Part shown: piece after piece, positions 34,028-43,617 of the stretch | Position numbering within the stretch: the first letter of the stretch is position 1 | Layout of the letters: each line of letters starts with the position of its first letter | Source of the DNA: Aspergillus flavus | Taxonomy: Eukaryota; Ascomycota; Eurotiomycetes; Eurotiales; Aspergillaceae | Reading direction: 5' to 3' | DNA: 64,000 nt | Assembly (NCBI RefSeq): GCF_009017415.1 | Contig: NC_092407.1 | Location: forward strand, 186,001 to 250,000 | Program-made: the position numbers and the translations under genes | Notes under the pieces: model-generated | Database searches by the model: none | What the model was told of the DNA's origin: nothing | The model's input: only the letters and a program-made list of their open reading frames with translations

Positions 34028-35630
34028 ATGTCTAATATCCTGTCGCTTTTATTCGCCACTACCCGCTTGCTTACGCGACTTTGGTTTGAACCAGAGCCCA
34101 TGATGCACCGGACTGTATGTTTTGCTGCTTTCAACAGGCTTGTCTTGCGCTCACAGTCTTCAACTATCTTCTTGTCGTCCCGTAGTGCTGAAAACAAGCA
34201 ACGCCGAACAGTGATGTGTTCGTCCCAGTGGACATCCGAACCAAGGGTATTTCCGTCTGCTGGCTTCAGTTTACTTGATCCATCCCTGCAGATCGAAGAG
34301 GAGACGTTACCAACATATCAGCCCGAGAAGTACTATCCGACCCAGATAGGAGAAGTGCTCGACAATAGATATCAAGTACTTGCCAAGCTGGGGTATGGTG
34401 TTATATCAACTGTTTGGTTCGGTCGAGACTTGGTGTAGGTGCAGTCGATTAGTTATTTTCATTTTTATTTGTATTTTTAATTTTATTATTATTCATTTCT
34501 TCTTCTTTTTGAAATCCTAACAAACGCCGCAACATGGTGAGTCCAAATACGTTGCTTTGAAAATCTTCGTGAAGGACAGGGAAAGAAACCATGAATTGGA
34601 GATTTATCATCGGATTAACTCGGTGGATTCTGATCAACCAGGAAGGAGGTTCAATCGCAAACTGCTCAACCATTTCGCTATCGCAGGCCCTCACGGCCAG
34701 CATATCTGCATTGTCCATGAGCCCCTAGGGATCAGTGCAAGCGAGCTGATGAAATGGATCCCTGGGCGAGCAATGTCACTCAAGGATCTCAAGCCTTGTA
34801 TACGCCAGTTACTTGTTGTATTGGACTTCTTGCCTTCTATAGCTCATGTAATTCACACAGGTATGCACCACTCTCTTGAGGCTTTGGAATCTGAGCTGAC
34901 TTGCATCTAGATATTCAACTGAAAAATTTACTCCTTCCTACACCGATGCCAAAGGCGCTCTCTGACTTCGAAGAACGCGAAGTAAAGGCACAATCAGCAA
35001 GGAAGGTTCTTCAAGGCCGTACAATCTACACGTCGGCGCGCTTCCCCCCTGGAGACGGGTTACCACTTCTGAGTGACTTTGGCGAAGCTCAATTGGGCGA
35101 CCAGCCGCATAGTGAAGATATCATGCCAAACCCTTACCGAGCACCTGAAGTTATTCTAAAATCGAACTGGGGCTACAAGGTAGATATCTGGAATGTTGCC
35201 ATGGTTGTAAGTAAATTACACTTAGACAACAGTCACGCTGATTGTGCTAATGCTTTACAAAGGCATGGGATATCGTTAGTACCTTTACTCTTATTGATGG
35301 AAAGAACCCAGACGGCGTATTTGATGATCGCTGCCATCTTGCAGAATTGGTTGCTCTTTTAGGTCCTCCACCACCGGAGTTCCGTCAACGAAGCCATCTT
35401 AGCCTGTATTTTGGGACAACGAAGGTAAATGGAAGGGATTAGCTCCGATACTTGACAAGACCCTTGAAGATTTGGCCATCAATATCAAAGGTGAAGACAA
35501 GGAAGGCTTTTTGCGGTGGCTTCGACGGGCCTTGCAATGGAATCCCGATGACCGACCGACCGCTCTGGAACTCCTCTATGATGAATGGATGATGAAGGGA
35601 TTGAAACTGGGGAATAAGATTGAAAGTTGA
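34028..35630 (+). CDS. SRPK-like serine/threonine protein kinase, apparently frameshifted
   Basis: A kinase of the fungal SR-protein-kinase-like family. Exon 1 (34028-about 34431) carries YPTQIGEVLDNRYQVLAKLG and the Gly-loop GYGVISTVWFGRD. The next exon has YVALKIF with the ATP-binding Lys. The catalytic loop HTDIQLKNLL spans an intron (about 34861-34910), followed by LLSDFGEAQLG and YRAPEVILKSNWGYKVDIW. An intron at 35207-35262 leads to AWDIVSTFTLIDG and HLAELVALLGPPPPEF. The frame then breaks near 35401-35412: homology continues in another frame (VFWDNEGKWKGLAPIL) to ALQWNPDDRPTALELL and the stop at 35630. A TAG in that frame just upstream and lack of a fitting intron point to loss of one base. 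It may be a recent pseudogene or carry a sequencing error. Confidence 0.7.
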
Positions 35631-35730
35631 GGAGCATATTCTCTCCCGGTTCTGCGCGTATCATAACATCCCACCGGCAATGCCACCGACATTATATACT
35701 GGTCACTAGGGATAAACTAATACTGACACA

Positions 35731-35859
35731 ATGAAGCTCCTCTACTCTTCGTTTTGTTTCGCGTGGGTACTAGTGTCTTCTGTTATCCTAGCTGTTTGGG
35801 GTGGGCTCTGCCGGGTTTACGGTAAGCATTTTGCGTTAATAGGAGCCGACTATTTTTAG
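35731..35859 (+). CDS. Candidate small secreted or membrane-anchored peptide
   Basis: A 42-aa open frame whose N-terminus (MKLLYSSFCFAWVLVSSVIL) has the charge and hydrophobic core of a signal peptide or single anchor. A GTAAGC donor at 35821 and a TAG acceptor near 35859 would allow a 39-nt intron and a different short tail ending in KCPTTKDA. It matches no family I know and could be chance. It lies 100 bases after the kinase stop codon. Confidence 0.2.
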   Translation: MKLLYSSFCFAWVLVSSVILAVWGGLCRVYGKHFALIGADYF

Positions 35860-38225
35860 GGCAGGGAATGATCTGGAAGCGAGAGATATACATGAATTGT
35901 AAATGCCCTACCACGAAGGATGCCTGATTATGACATTAAACAGCTTCAAGGAATGACCGTAGGGATGGCGAATGACAGTTTTCACTAATGCCTTTGACAA
36001 GGGACTCAACTCATCCGCTCTGACTCACCGAAGCAGGTCGTCAGGCCTAGACGGAGGGTAAAGATGTTGTAGAAAGCCAGACAACGCTGTTGGGTACATA
36101 GTCACTTGACAGCTGAAGTAGACTAGGCTGCAAGTGATGAGATTGACTGCACCACTCAACACTGCAATGGGCACTGGGCGTTACTTAAACCTCGGCAATT
36201 GTCCAGCGATCACACAATTTAAATACGAAGGGTCATATTTTCCTACCCTAAGTCCCGGGTCAATTAAGCTTTGATTGTTTCATCAACATCGCAGTGGAGT
36301 AGAGTCGAAGACTCCACCTATGACGTCTGTCTTCGTGATTTATCAACGCACCGTTGTACTCGTACTCTGTTAGGATAGCACCTCAGCCTCTTATCACGAG
36401 AATTGAAACGCGGAAGGACTGGACCTGTCACCTAGAACATGTCTGGAACATTCGAAGAGTGAGATTTCAGGACTGTCATTAAGGAATGTTTCAACTTAGT
36501 TGACCAAAGTCTATATAGTTAGAGATCGACGGGAGAATGTGAAGGGTTGGTGTCTTCGAGCATCTCTTACAACGTAGCACTACCATGTAAGCAACTCAAG
36601 GTCAAGGCCGCTGTTCTGCGACTGAAGAGGGTACAGCCATTGTTGTTTGAAGAGGGTGAACCGACTTAGTATAAGATTCTGTTGATGTGACGGCTGGACC
36701 GTATACTGCGTATACTAGTAGATTGTGCTGAAGGTGGAGCAACCCATGAAACGCAGTAGATCTACCACCATTGTTGATCTGAGACTTAGAATTTTCTAGC
36801 CTTAACTCAAATAAGATTAATCCAACTGCCGTATGGGGTCCAGCCCAGCAGAGTCATGTTCCCGTATTTTTCCCTATTGGCAGGGTCTCTCATCCTCGAC
36901 TTATTCTTGCTTGGTTGCATGCTTTTTGTCATCGCGATTCGGCATTTATGGGCAATCAGAATACGCTGAAAACTTAGTATTGCTCTGAAACATGTATACT
37001 CCGGAGTATGACCGAAATAGGCTAGTTGATCGGTGTTCGTGTTGATCGGAAGTTGAGACACGACGGTGTAAGGTTGAAGGTAGTCATGATCGCTATACGG
37101 GGATGTATTATGATTCAGGGGCTGACTCAGTGGGTGTTTAACTAGAGAGGATATTGATGCATTGTAGGTCTTACGATGTGAAAATCAATTAGGATAAATG
37201 CAGTGCTATAGTAGCTCTTTAGGAAAATTATATGACAGAGCCGGAGCGTGGTTCCCAGGAGGGTACAAGGTAAAGGATATGTATGAGTGACGCCCTACCA
37301 AGGCCAAAATTCGTTCGACCGAGTTCCCAACATAACCCAAATCTCCTGTCGATCGAAAGAACCAACAAATGGTCCCGACCTTTGTGGTAAGGCATTGGAC
37401 CAAGACTACCGGGAATATCTCGGGAGATTGACTGACCACGCGGAGAAATCACCCGTTTTGGGAGTCGATGCCATGCCTGAATTTTGAGTGATCACAAACC
37501 GCAAACCCTAACTAAGCCTTAACTCCACATCATCCCTGAACCAGTTAATCTACCGCAAACACTTGACAGCCGTTTGAGCAATCAACTGCAAGAACCTTGT
37601 GCTATATTTGTATCGAGTCAGTCACAGAGTTATTGACCCAGTGATACCTCCCATCGCGATTAATATCGTTGGAGCCTCGGCTGAGCCGGAGCTTAGGGCT
37701 TGTCGCACTCTGAGACGAGCTTGCAATTAGTGTGGGATGGATCGGCCGATAACCACGCACCGTTCATCCTTCCAGGAACTGTTCCCTGATTCACGCACCA
37801 CTAACATTCTTCTTGGTATGGTCCGAGTTAGATCGGCATTCAGGATTCGGTAAACGAATCCCGAGCAGTTCTTCGCATGCATAGCACACACAGCGTGGGA
37901 GTTCTGCCAGTAATGCCACGCTGGTTTATAGACCAAGTATATACCAAGGTATAGCACTCCAGTAGATGTAGGCAGAATCAGTGGCAGATGTCATCGGGGA
38001 GTTGACCGTTGGATGCGCAGTGCGTCTCCAACGTCCCCGGGGCACTAAGTTACAAACAGTTTAAGACTAACAGCGACCGATGCCAAAACCCTCGAAAGGA
38101 TGAAACCGGACCCACTGTCTTAAACCATAGATCCTCCCCCAAGTACGGAGTAGCACTATACCCATGTAGTCAAGGCATCAAAACCTTATCCCTGCCATAA
38201 TGCTGGGATAGTATTAGAAAAGGGA

Positions 38226-38232
38226 TATAAAA
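38226..38232 (+). promoter_or_regulatory. TATA box of the cutinase gene
   Basis: TATAAAA about 160 bases before the cutinase ATG, followed by a C-rich then CT-rich leader (38234-38320) typical of strongly expressed fungal genes. Confidence 0.5.
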
Positions 38233-38391
38233 ACCCCCATCCTCGTCCGCATCTTCAGGGATTTGTCTCGTCCATCCCAGCGGATCTAAACCATTCTCTC
38301 TCTACCGTTCATTCCATCGACCGTCATTCGTTATCAGAGCTGTGCTCTTGTCATTCTTTGAATCTTCAATTTCCTCCGAAATAAAACAAAC

Positions 38392-39462
38392 ATGAAGGCT
38401 ATCGCAGCCCTCGCTCTCGTTGGCGGTGCCATTGCTGCCCCGACCAAGACGGTCGAAAGCCGTCAGCTCCCAGGAATGGGTTCCCTCCCCGGCCTCGGTA
38501 GCTCCGGCTCTTCCACAGGAAGCGGCCTGGGTAGCCTCGCTTCTATGCTCCCTGGCCTCGGCGGCTCTTCCTCTGGCGGCAGCCTCCCCGGCCTGGGTTC
38601 TTCCACCGGAAGCGGACTTGGAAGTCTCGCTTCCCTGATCCCTGGCCTCGGCGGCTCTTCCTCTGGCAGTAGCCTCCCAGGACTCGGCGGCTCCTCCCTC
38701 ATCCCCGGGCTCGGCGGCTCCTCTTCATCCGGCAGCGGTATTCCCGGTCTCGGATCTAGCACTGGTAACATCCCCGACCTGAGCAGTTTGCTAGGCGGAT
38801 CTTCTTCTGGCGGCTTGCCCGGATTGACTAAACGAGCTTCGATTACAGAGAACGGAGTGACCCAGAACGCAGGCTGTCAGGAACTGACGTTCATTTTCGC
38901 CCGCGGAACAAGTGAAATGGGCAACATGGGATCGGTCGTTGGACCGCCCGTGGCTAAGCAGTTGGCCTCCTTGACTGGAAATAAAGTGACTGTGCAAGGT
39001 GTTGATTACCCTGCTGATGCTGCTGTATGTTATCCCCTCCCTTCCGCATCCCCCTCCCACAATCTTTGAATACAAAATACGCAAGACAGAGACTAATAGA
39101 GGGGAAACCAGGGCAACGCAAACATGGGCGCATCAGGCGGACCCAAGATGGCCGAACTCATCCAACAAGCCAAGAAGCAGTGTCCGAACACCAAGGTCGT
39201 GGTTGGTGGATACTCCCAGGGTGCCATGGTCGTGCACAACGCCGCCAGCAAGGTCGGTGCCGATGCCATTTCCGGAGCTGTGCTGTTCGGCGACCCGTTC
39301 AAGACGCAGGGTGTTGGGCAGCTCGCTTCTAATAAGGTCAAGGAATTCTGCGCTTCTGGTGATCCCGTCTGCCTGAACGGTATGAACTTCATGGCTCATC
39401 TTTCCTATGGTTCCAATGCCCAGGAAGCGGCCCAGTTCTTGGTCCAGGCGGCTGGGCTTTAG
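38392..39462 (+). CDS. Cutinase with long N-terminal Gly-Leu-Gly/Ser repeat
   Basis: A 327-aa secreted cutinase (CE5-type serine esterase acting on cutin and other polyesters). Exons 38392-39024 and 39112-39462 join in phase 0. A signal peptide (MKAIAALALVGGAIAAP) is followed by about 120 residues (26-146) of imperfect PGLGGSSSG / GSGLGSLAS repeats, then a dibasic TKR (146-148) that could be a Kex2-type processing site. The catalytic domain starts near residue 158. Its Ser246 lies in GGYSQG, Asp295 in SGDPVC and His307 in FMAHLSYG, the full cutinase triad; ELTFIFARGTSE is the typical first strand. Most cutinases have only a short propeptide of some 15 residues, so the repeat is unusual. It might act as a propeptide, linker or surface-binding segment. 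Confidence 0.92.
38468..38830 (+). repeat. Coding tandem repeat in the cutinase N-terminus
   Basis: Imperfect repeats of a 36-90 base unit (such as GGCCTCGGCGGCTCTTCCTC) encode the GLG/SSSG-rich segment. Copies near 38550-38580 and 38640-38670 are nearly identical. Such arrays can change length by slippage. Confidence 0.7.
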
Positions 39463-39706
39463 GGCTCGGATTAAGGGGTCTTTTTGTCATTCATTGTTTG
39501 TTTCGTTCGCTTTGTGAGGGATGAATGGATGGATCGCAGCGCTGGACGCTGAGTTACGATGAGTGGCATATAAGTCCCTTTTGGATATTCTAATACGGTA
39601 TACCTTTGTGAATGAAATATCAGTGATTATTATTGTATGTATATCCTAACTAGGACCCGAAGAGACACGGTCTTGACTATATACTATACTGTACAAGAAG
39701 AGTAGA

Positions 39707-41406
39707 TTAGTAGATCTTGAAGCCACCCGGCATCAAAGTCTGGAAGACCTGGTTGGGGTCGTATTTCTTGGCAATAGTCTGCAACTTGGAGACGTTCTCC
39801 TCGCCGTATCCGGGGAAGATGGACTGGAATCCGGCAGCATCACCAATGTAGTTGAACGCGTCATACAAGCCGGCCTTCTGGGTGGCATTGTTGATGGCAT
39901 AGGTGGTCTCCTCGACCCACTGAGCGACGATGTCGTCGTAGCTGGAGCCGATCCACTCGACGACCTCGGCATAGCAGAGGTAGATCTTGGATGAGTCCAG
40001 TCCGAGGGCGTTACCACCTCTGTCCTCGGAGGCCTTCATCCAGTCGGCACCGATGGGCTGCCAGTCCAGCTGGATGGTGGAGATGTTATCGGCGGGAATC
40101 TGGTCGTAAAGCTTGGGCAGCTGCTCGAAGAAAGTGGTGTTGATGATGCTGATGCCTTGAAGCAGCTCGGCGTAGGTGGTACCGACGACAGTGCCGGCGA
40201 CAAACACATCGCTACATCATGTTAGTCACTGAACTATTTCATGCTCAACTAGATTGATAAATACGTACTTGATGTGAGGCACGACCATGGCTCCAGTCTC
40301 GGCAGCAAACTCCGAGACGGTCTTGAAGTCCAGAGTGCTGGCCACGGCGGGGATATCGGTGAAGGGCTTGAAGATATCGGGATAGCTGGTGTCCTCACTG
40401 TCATAGAACAGGATGACCGAAGCCAGGAGACTGTCACCCGGAACCAGAGCAGGCACAATGTGAGTCTTGGGGTCCGAGATGTTGGCAGCATAGGTAGCCG
40501 CAGCCTACATTTCGTTAGAGCGACATTTAGCTTTTTGGAAGTCTGACGTATCATACCTCAAGGAATTGGTCTACATATTCCGAGGACACAGTGTAGCTAC
40601 CAGCCCAGACCTTGGTCGACTTGACAGTCTCCAAATCAAAGCGAGTGACAAGACCGAAGTTGCTGCTGCCTCCCTTCAGGGCCCAGAACAGATCGGAGTA
40701 GCTCGTCTTGTTGGCTTGTACGACGGAACCGTCGGCCAGGACGACCTCGTAGTTGACGACGGAGTTGCAGGACCAGCCAACCTGGTTACCATAGAAGTTG
40801 ACGCCTCCGGCCAAAAGCAATCCGGGGACACCGACGGGGCCCAGACGGCCACCTGGCGCGGAGAGGTCATAATCGGCGAGGTAAGCGTAGACATCCTCCC
40901 ATCTAGATCACGCACTCGGTCTTAGAAGAGGCTCTTTCCTCGGTGAAAGGGGGTTCCTCACCTGTGGGATGGACCGACCGACACGATCGACTTATCGTCT
41001 GACAACTCCAGAGTGGTCAGGTTGGACATCACAATGAGCACACCGTTGTCGATATTGTTCGATCCCTAGAATGAATTAGAACCACCCTATTAATTCTGGA
41101 TAGATTCCTACGTACCCGAATACCCATATGACCGCCACCGCGCACAGCGAACTTGGCCTGGGCATCGACCAAAGCCTTGACTCCCTCGCCCAATTGAGCG
41201 CTTGACTGCGGGCGGAAAACACATCCGGGGCTCATGATTTCCGTGTTGGACCAGAAATTCTGCGCTTCATACTCGTACACATCGGTGTTAGGGTAGAAGA
41301 TGGAGCTGTTGACCGATCCCTTGAGAGCGCTGCAACCGGGGGAACTCGAGGAGGCCTCAACCAAGAGAGTGCCCGCCAGGGGCAGAATAACAGAACTGAC
41401 GCGCAT
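39707..41406 (-). CDS. Secreted FAD-linked oxidase (berberine bridge enzyme-like)
   Basis: A secreted flavoprotein with FAD_binding_4 (PCMH/VAO) and C-terminal BBE domains, oxidising sugars, alcohols or specialised metabolites. The start at 41406 opens a signal peptide (MRVSSVILPLAGTLLVEASS). FVRGGGH-type AKFAVRGGGHMG holds the His expected to bind FAD covalently. In GRLGPVGVPGLLLAGGVNF the second covalent Cys of bicovalent BBE enzymes is absent, so a single covalent link is expected. Then come VLADGSVVQANK, FWALKGGSSNFGLVTRFDLE and the C-terminal YDPNQVFQTLMPGGF, the usual BBE end. Introns lie near 41060-41115, 40915-40965, 40505-40555 and 40215-40265. Such enzymes occur both in carbohydrate oxidation and in biosynthetic clusters. 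Confidence 0.88.
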
Positions 41407-42053
41407 GGTGACAGGAAGAGCTCTGCTCAGTTGATGGGGATAGAACAGTAGTTCCGGTCGGGGAAGCGAAGGATTAAAAAGGTCCAACCAGGTGGATACA
41501 TGATTCAGGAGCCATCGGCTGGAGAAATGACCGTTACTGGAGACGCCGTCCGGGCCGAGTCATGACGCAGCAAATTCAGAAAGGAGAACATTCTTCATGG
41601 TGGAGCAACATCGGCAGTGCCCATGTGTGTGTTCCTGAGAATGAGATTATCTCGCCAGGAGTTATGCGGAGATTATGGGTGGCTATGGCCAATGATTGTC
41701 GCGATTCTCGTCGGCGTAAGGGCCTACTGCAGTTAGTCTGGGAGATTAGTAGATCTCTAGCAGCATTTTTCTACCTTAGTCCCTCCTATAGCCAACAAAC
41801 TATGGGGCCCACTCAATCTCTTGGTTCCGAGGTTCGAATTTCAGTAGTCGATTTTTCTCTAATCTAGTAAATTATGAATTTTGTCGCCGATTAATAATGC
41901 CTCGTCGCTTCGTAGTTGTTTGTCGTCCCACCACTGATATGAAGTTATACAATGTGCCACCCACCAACTCCTGAACGCGACGCTATAAAAAAAATTTGCA
42001 CAGTAGGTATTAAATTTCATGAAGACATAAGGAAAAAATAAAAGAAAGTAAGA
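41407..42053. other. Intergenic region
   Basis: Promoter of the minus-strand FAD oxidase and the 3' flank of the membrane protein gene. A GGTTCGAAT near 41831 looks like a tRNA B-box but no tRNA fold is present. Nothing else is seen. Confidence 0.4.
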
Positions 42054-43617
42054 TTACCTCCGGGCACTTGAGTTCTCCACGTCGAACTCAACCGTCCGGA
42101 CAATGCCAATGCCATCGGCGCTCTTCGCAGGCATCTCTGGATATTGTAAGATATGTTCTTCGCTCCCATTGTCAGCTGCTGGCATGACGGTCGTCGCCGT
42201 CGTGAGAGTCGAATATTGGTTACTGCGTGCGTTCGAAAAATCGGGCGCGTTTGCTCGAGGAACAGAGCCCAGTGGATGGCCGTACTTGCGAGAGGAATCG
42301 CCATATTTGTAACCATTCCCGTAGGATAGACCCAGAAGACGAGGGAAGTAACGACGAACGAAGGGGCGCACAGCTGTGATGCAGCCACCGGTAATTCCAA
42401 GGTTTAGCTCGATCGTACACCACATTAGGGCGTCTGTTGTGCTCCCTGTAGGGCGTATTAACGAGAGAATATCCCGTGGCTGGTCCGTGGCGGCACTTAC
42501 AGGTGAGATCCGGGCTTTTGAGAAGAGTATATAAGGTCGATAAGCGGATACAACTGACGACGCCAACACTACCATACTGTGAGTTATTGTAATCTCAGTA
42601 GCATGACGAATATCACTCACAAGCATCCCATCGCTAAGATACAGCTAACGGCGATCTTTTGACGTAATGGCATCTGCAATCGACGCAACCAAGGGCTGTC
42701 GGGAGAACAGTCTGTGAGCATTCCTTCAATGAAGACTCTGACTGATAGGGAACGAGACTCACATGGGCACAATGACCGTCGCGAAATCGGTGAAGATCCC
42801 CAATCCAGCATTGGCGAAATAGAACACCGGTCGGTTCATACAATGACCAGTTTTGGTAGGATACCACGCTTTGTCAACGGGCTTGCAACTAAGAACATTG
42901 GCCAAAACGCTGGCCACACTGTATCCTGCGGCAATGAACACGATCGACCAAACGGCGTGGTGGAAATTGCGACTGGGAAAAATGCGCATGTAGAAGACCA
43001 GGACGGAAACTTTAGTAAAACCAGTCCCGGCGCAGTAGATAATCGCGGCGATAACGTTTAACTTGAGAGGCTGTTAGCGACTGGTGTGCATGCCGAGGAT
43101 GATCGATCGTACTTTCATAAACCATGGTGATAAATATTGCGCTGGTACGTCCCACATGTGTCTTCCCAGACCCCAGTTTAACACTATTTGCGACGGTCAA
43201 CCACCATCTTCTAGCCATGTCTTCTTGGACGGTGTGGTGTCTTACTCTCCAAAGTGACTCCGGTCATGGCGGCGGATAGAAGCTGGAAAGGGCGAAAGAA
43301 TCCGTATTAGTCGGTTGGGTACGAGGCATGATGAACCGAAGATTATACCAACGCACCAGAGCTATGATCATAAAATCTGGTCTTCCTGTTAGCAAAATGG
43401 CGTCGTCGATGTGAACGAGAGACTCACAGTCATCCCAGCGAAAACTGCGCACGATAAACAACCGTGTCCATGTTCGGATCAGCAGCGCGATAGCTGCGAT
43501 GGGTAAAAAGACGCAATTGACGACGAGGAATTTAGTCCCAATGTATGGGGGGTCAATGAAGTTGGATGTCTGCCCGGCCGGCGGCGACATGGCCGGTATA
43601 ATTGTGCTGTCCGCCAT
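42054..43617 (-). CDS. Pth11-like/rhodopsin-domain integral membrane protein
   Basis: A seven-helix membrane protein of the fungal rhodopsin/Pth11-like family; no ligand is known. The start at 43617 (MADSTIIPAMSPPAGQTSNF) precedes helix 1 (FLVVNCVFLPIAAIALLIRTW) and FRWDD. At least six exons are needed; the second-to-third junction region (about 43190-43430) is the least certain. The family signature NWGLGRHMWDVP is clear at about 43150-43185. Then come FTKVSVLVFYMRIFP, the loop LSCKPVDKAWYPTKTGHCMN, FYFANAGLGIFTDFATVIVPM, and the final helix WCTIELNLGITGGCITAVRP. The C-terminal tail of about 90 residues is hydrophilic. It is not close in sequence to the copy at the window start beyond family motifs. 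Confidence 0.78.

Larger units (their letters stand above)
35631..38391. other. Gene-poor interval and cutinase promoter
   Basis: About 2.8 kb. At 35731-35859 lies a 42-codon frame with a signal-anchor-like start (MKLLYSSFCFAWVLVSSVIL), given separately. The rest has no recognisable gene. The cutinase promoter with a TATA box at 38226 closes the interval. Confidence 0.45.

Noticed and set aside
41830..41842. tRNA B-box-like GGTTCGAAT on the plus strand
   Set aside because: No A-box and no acceptor stem are present upstream.
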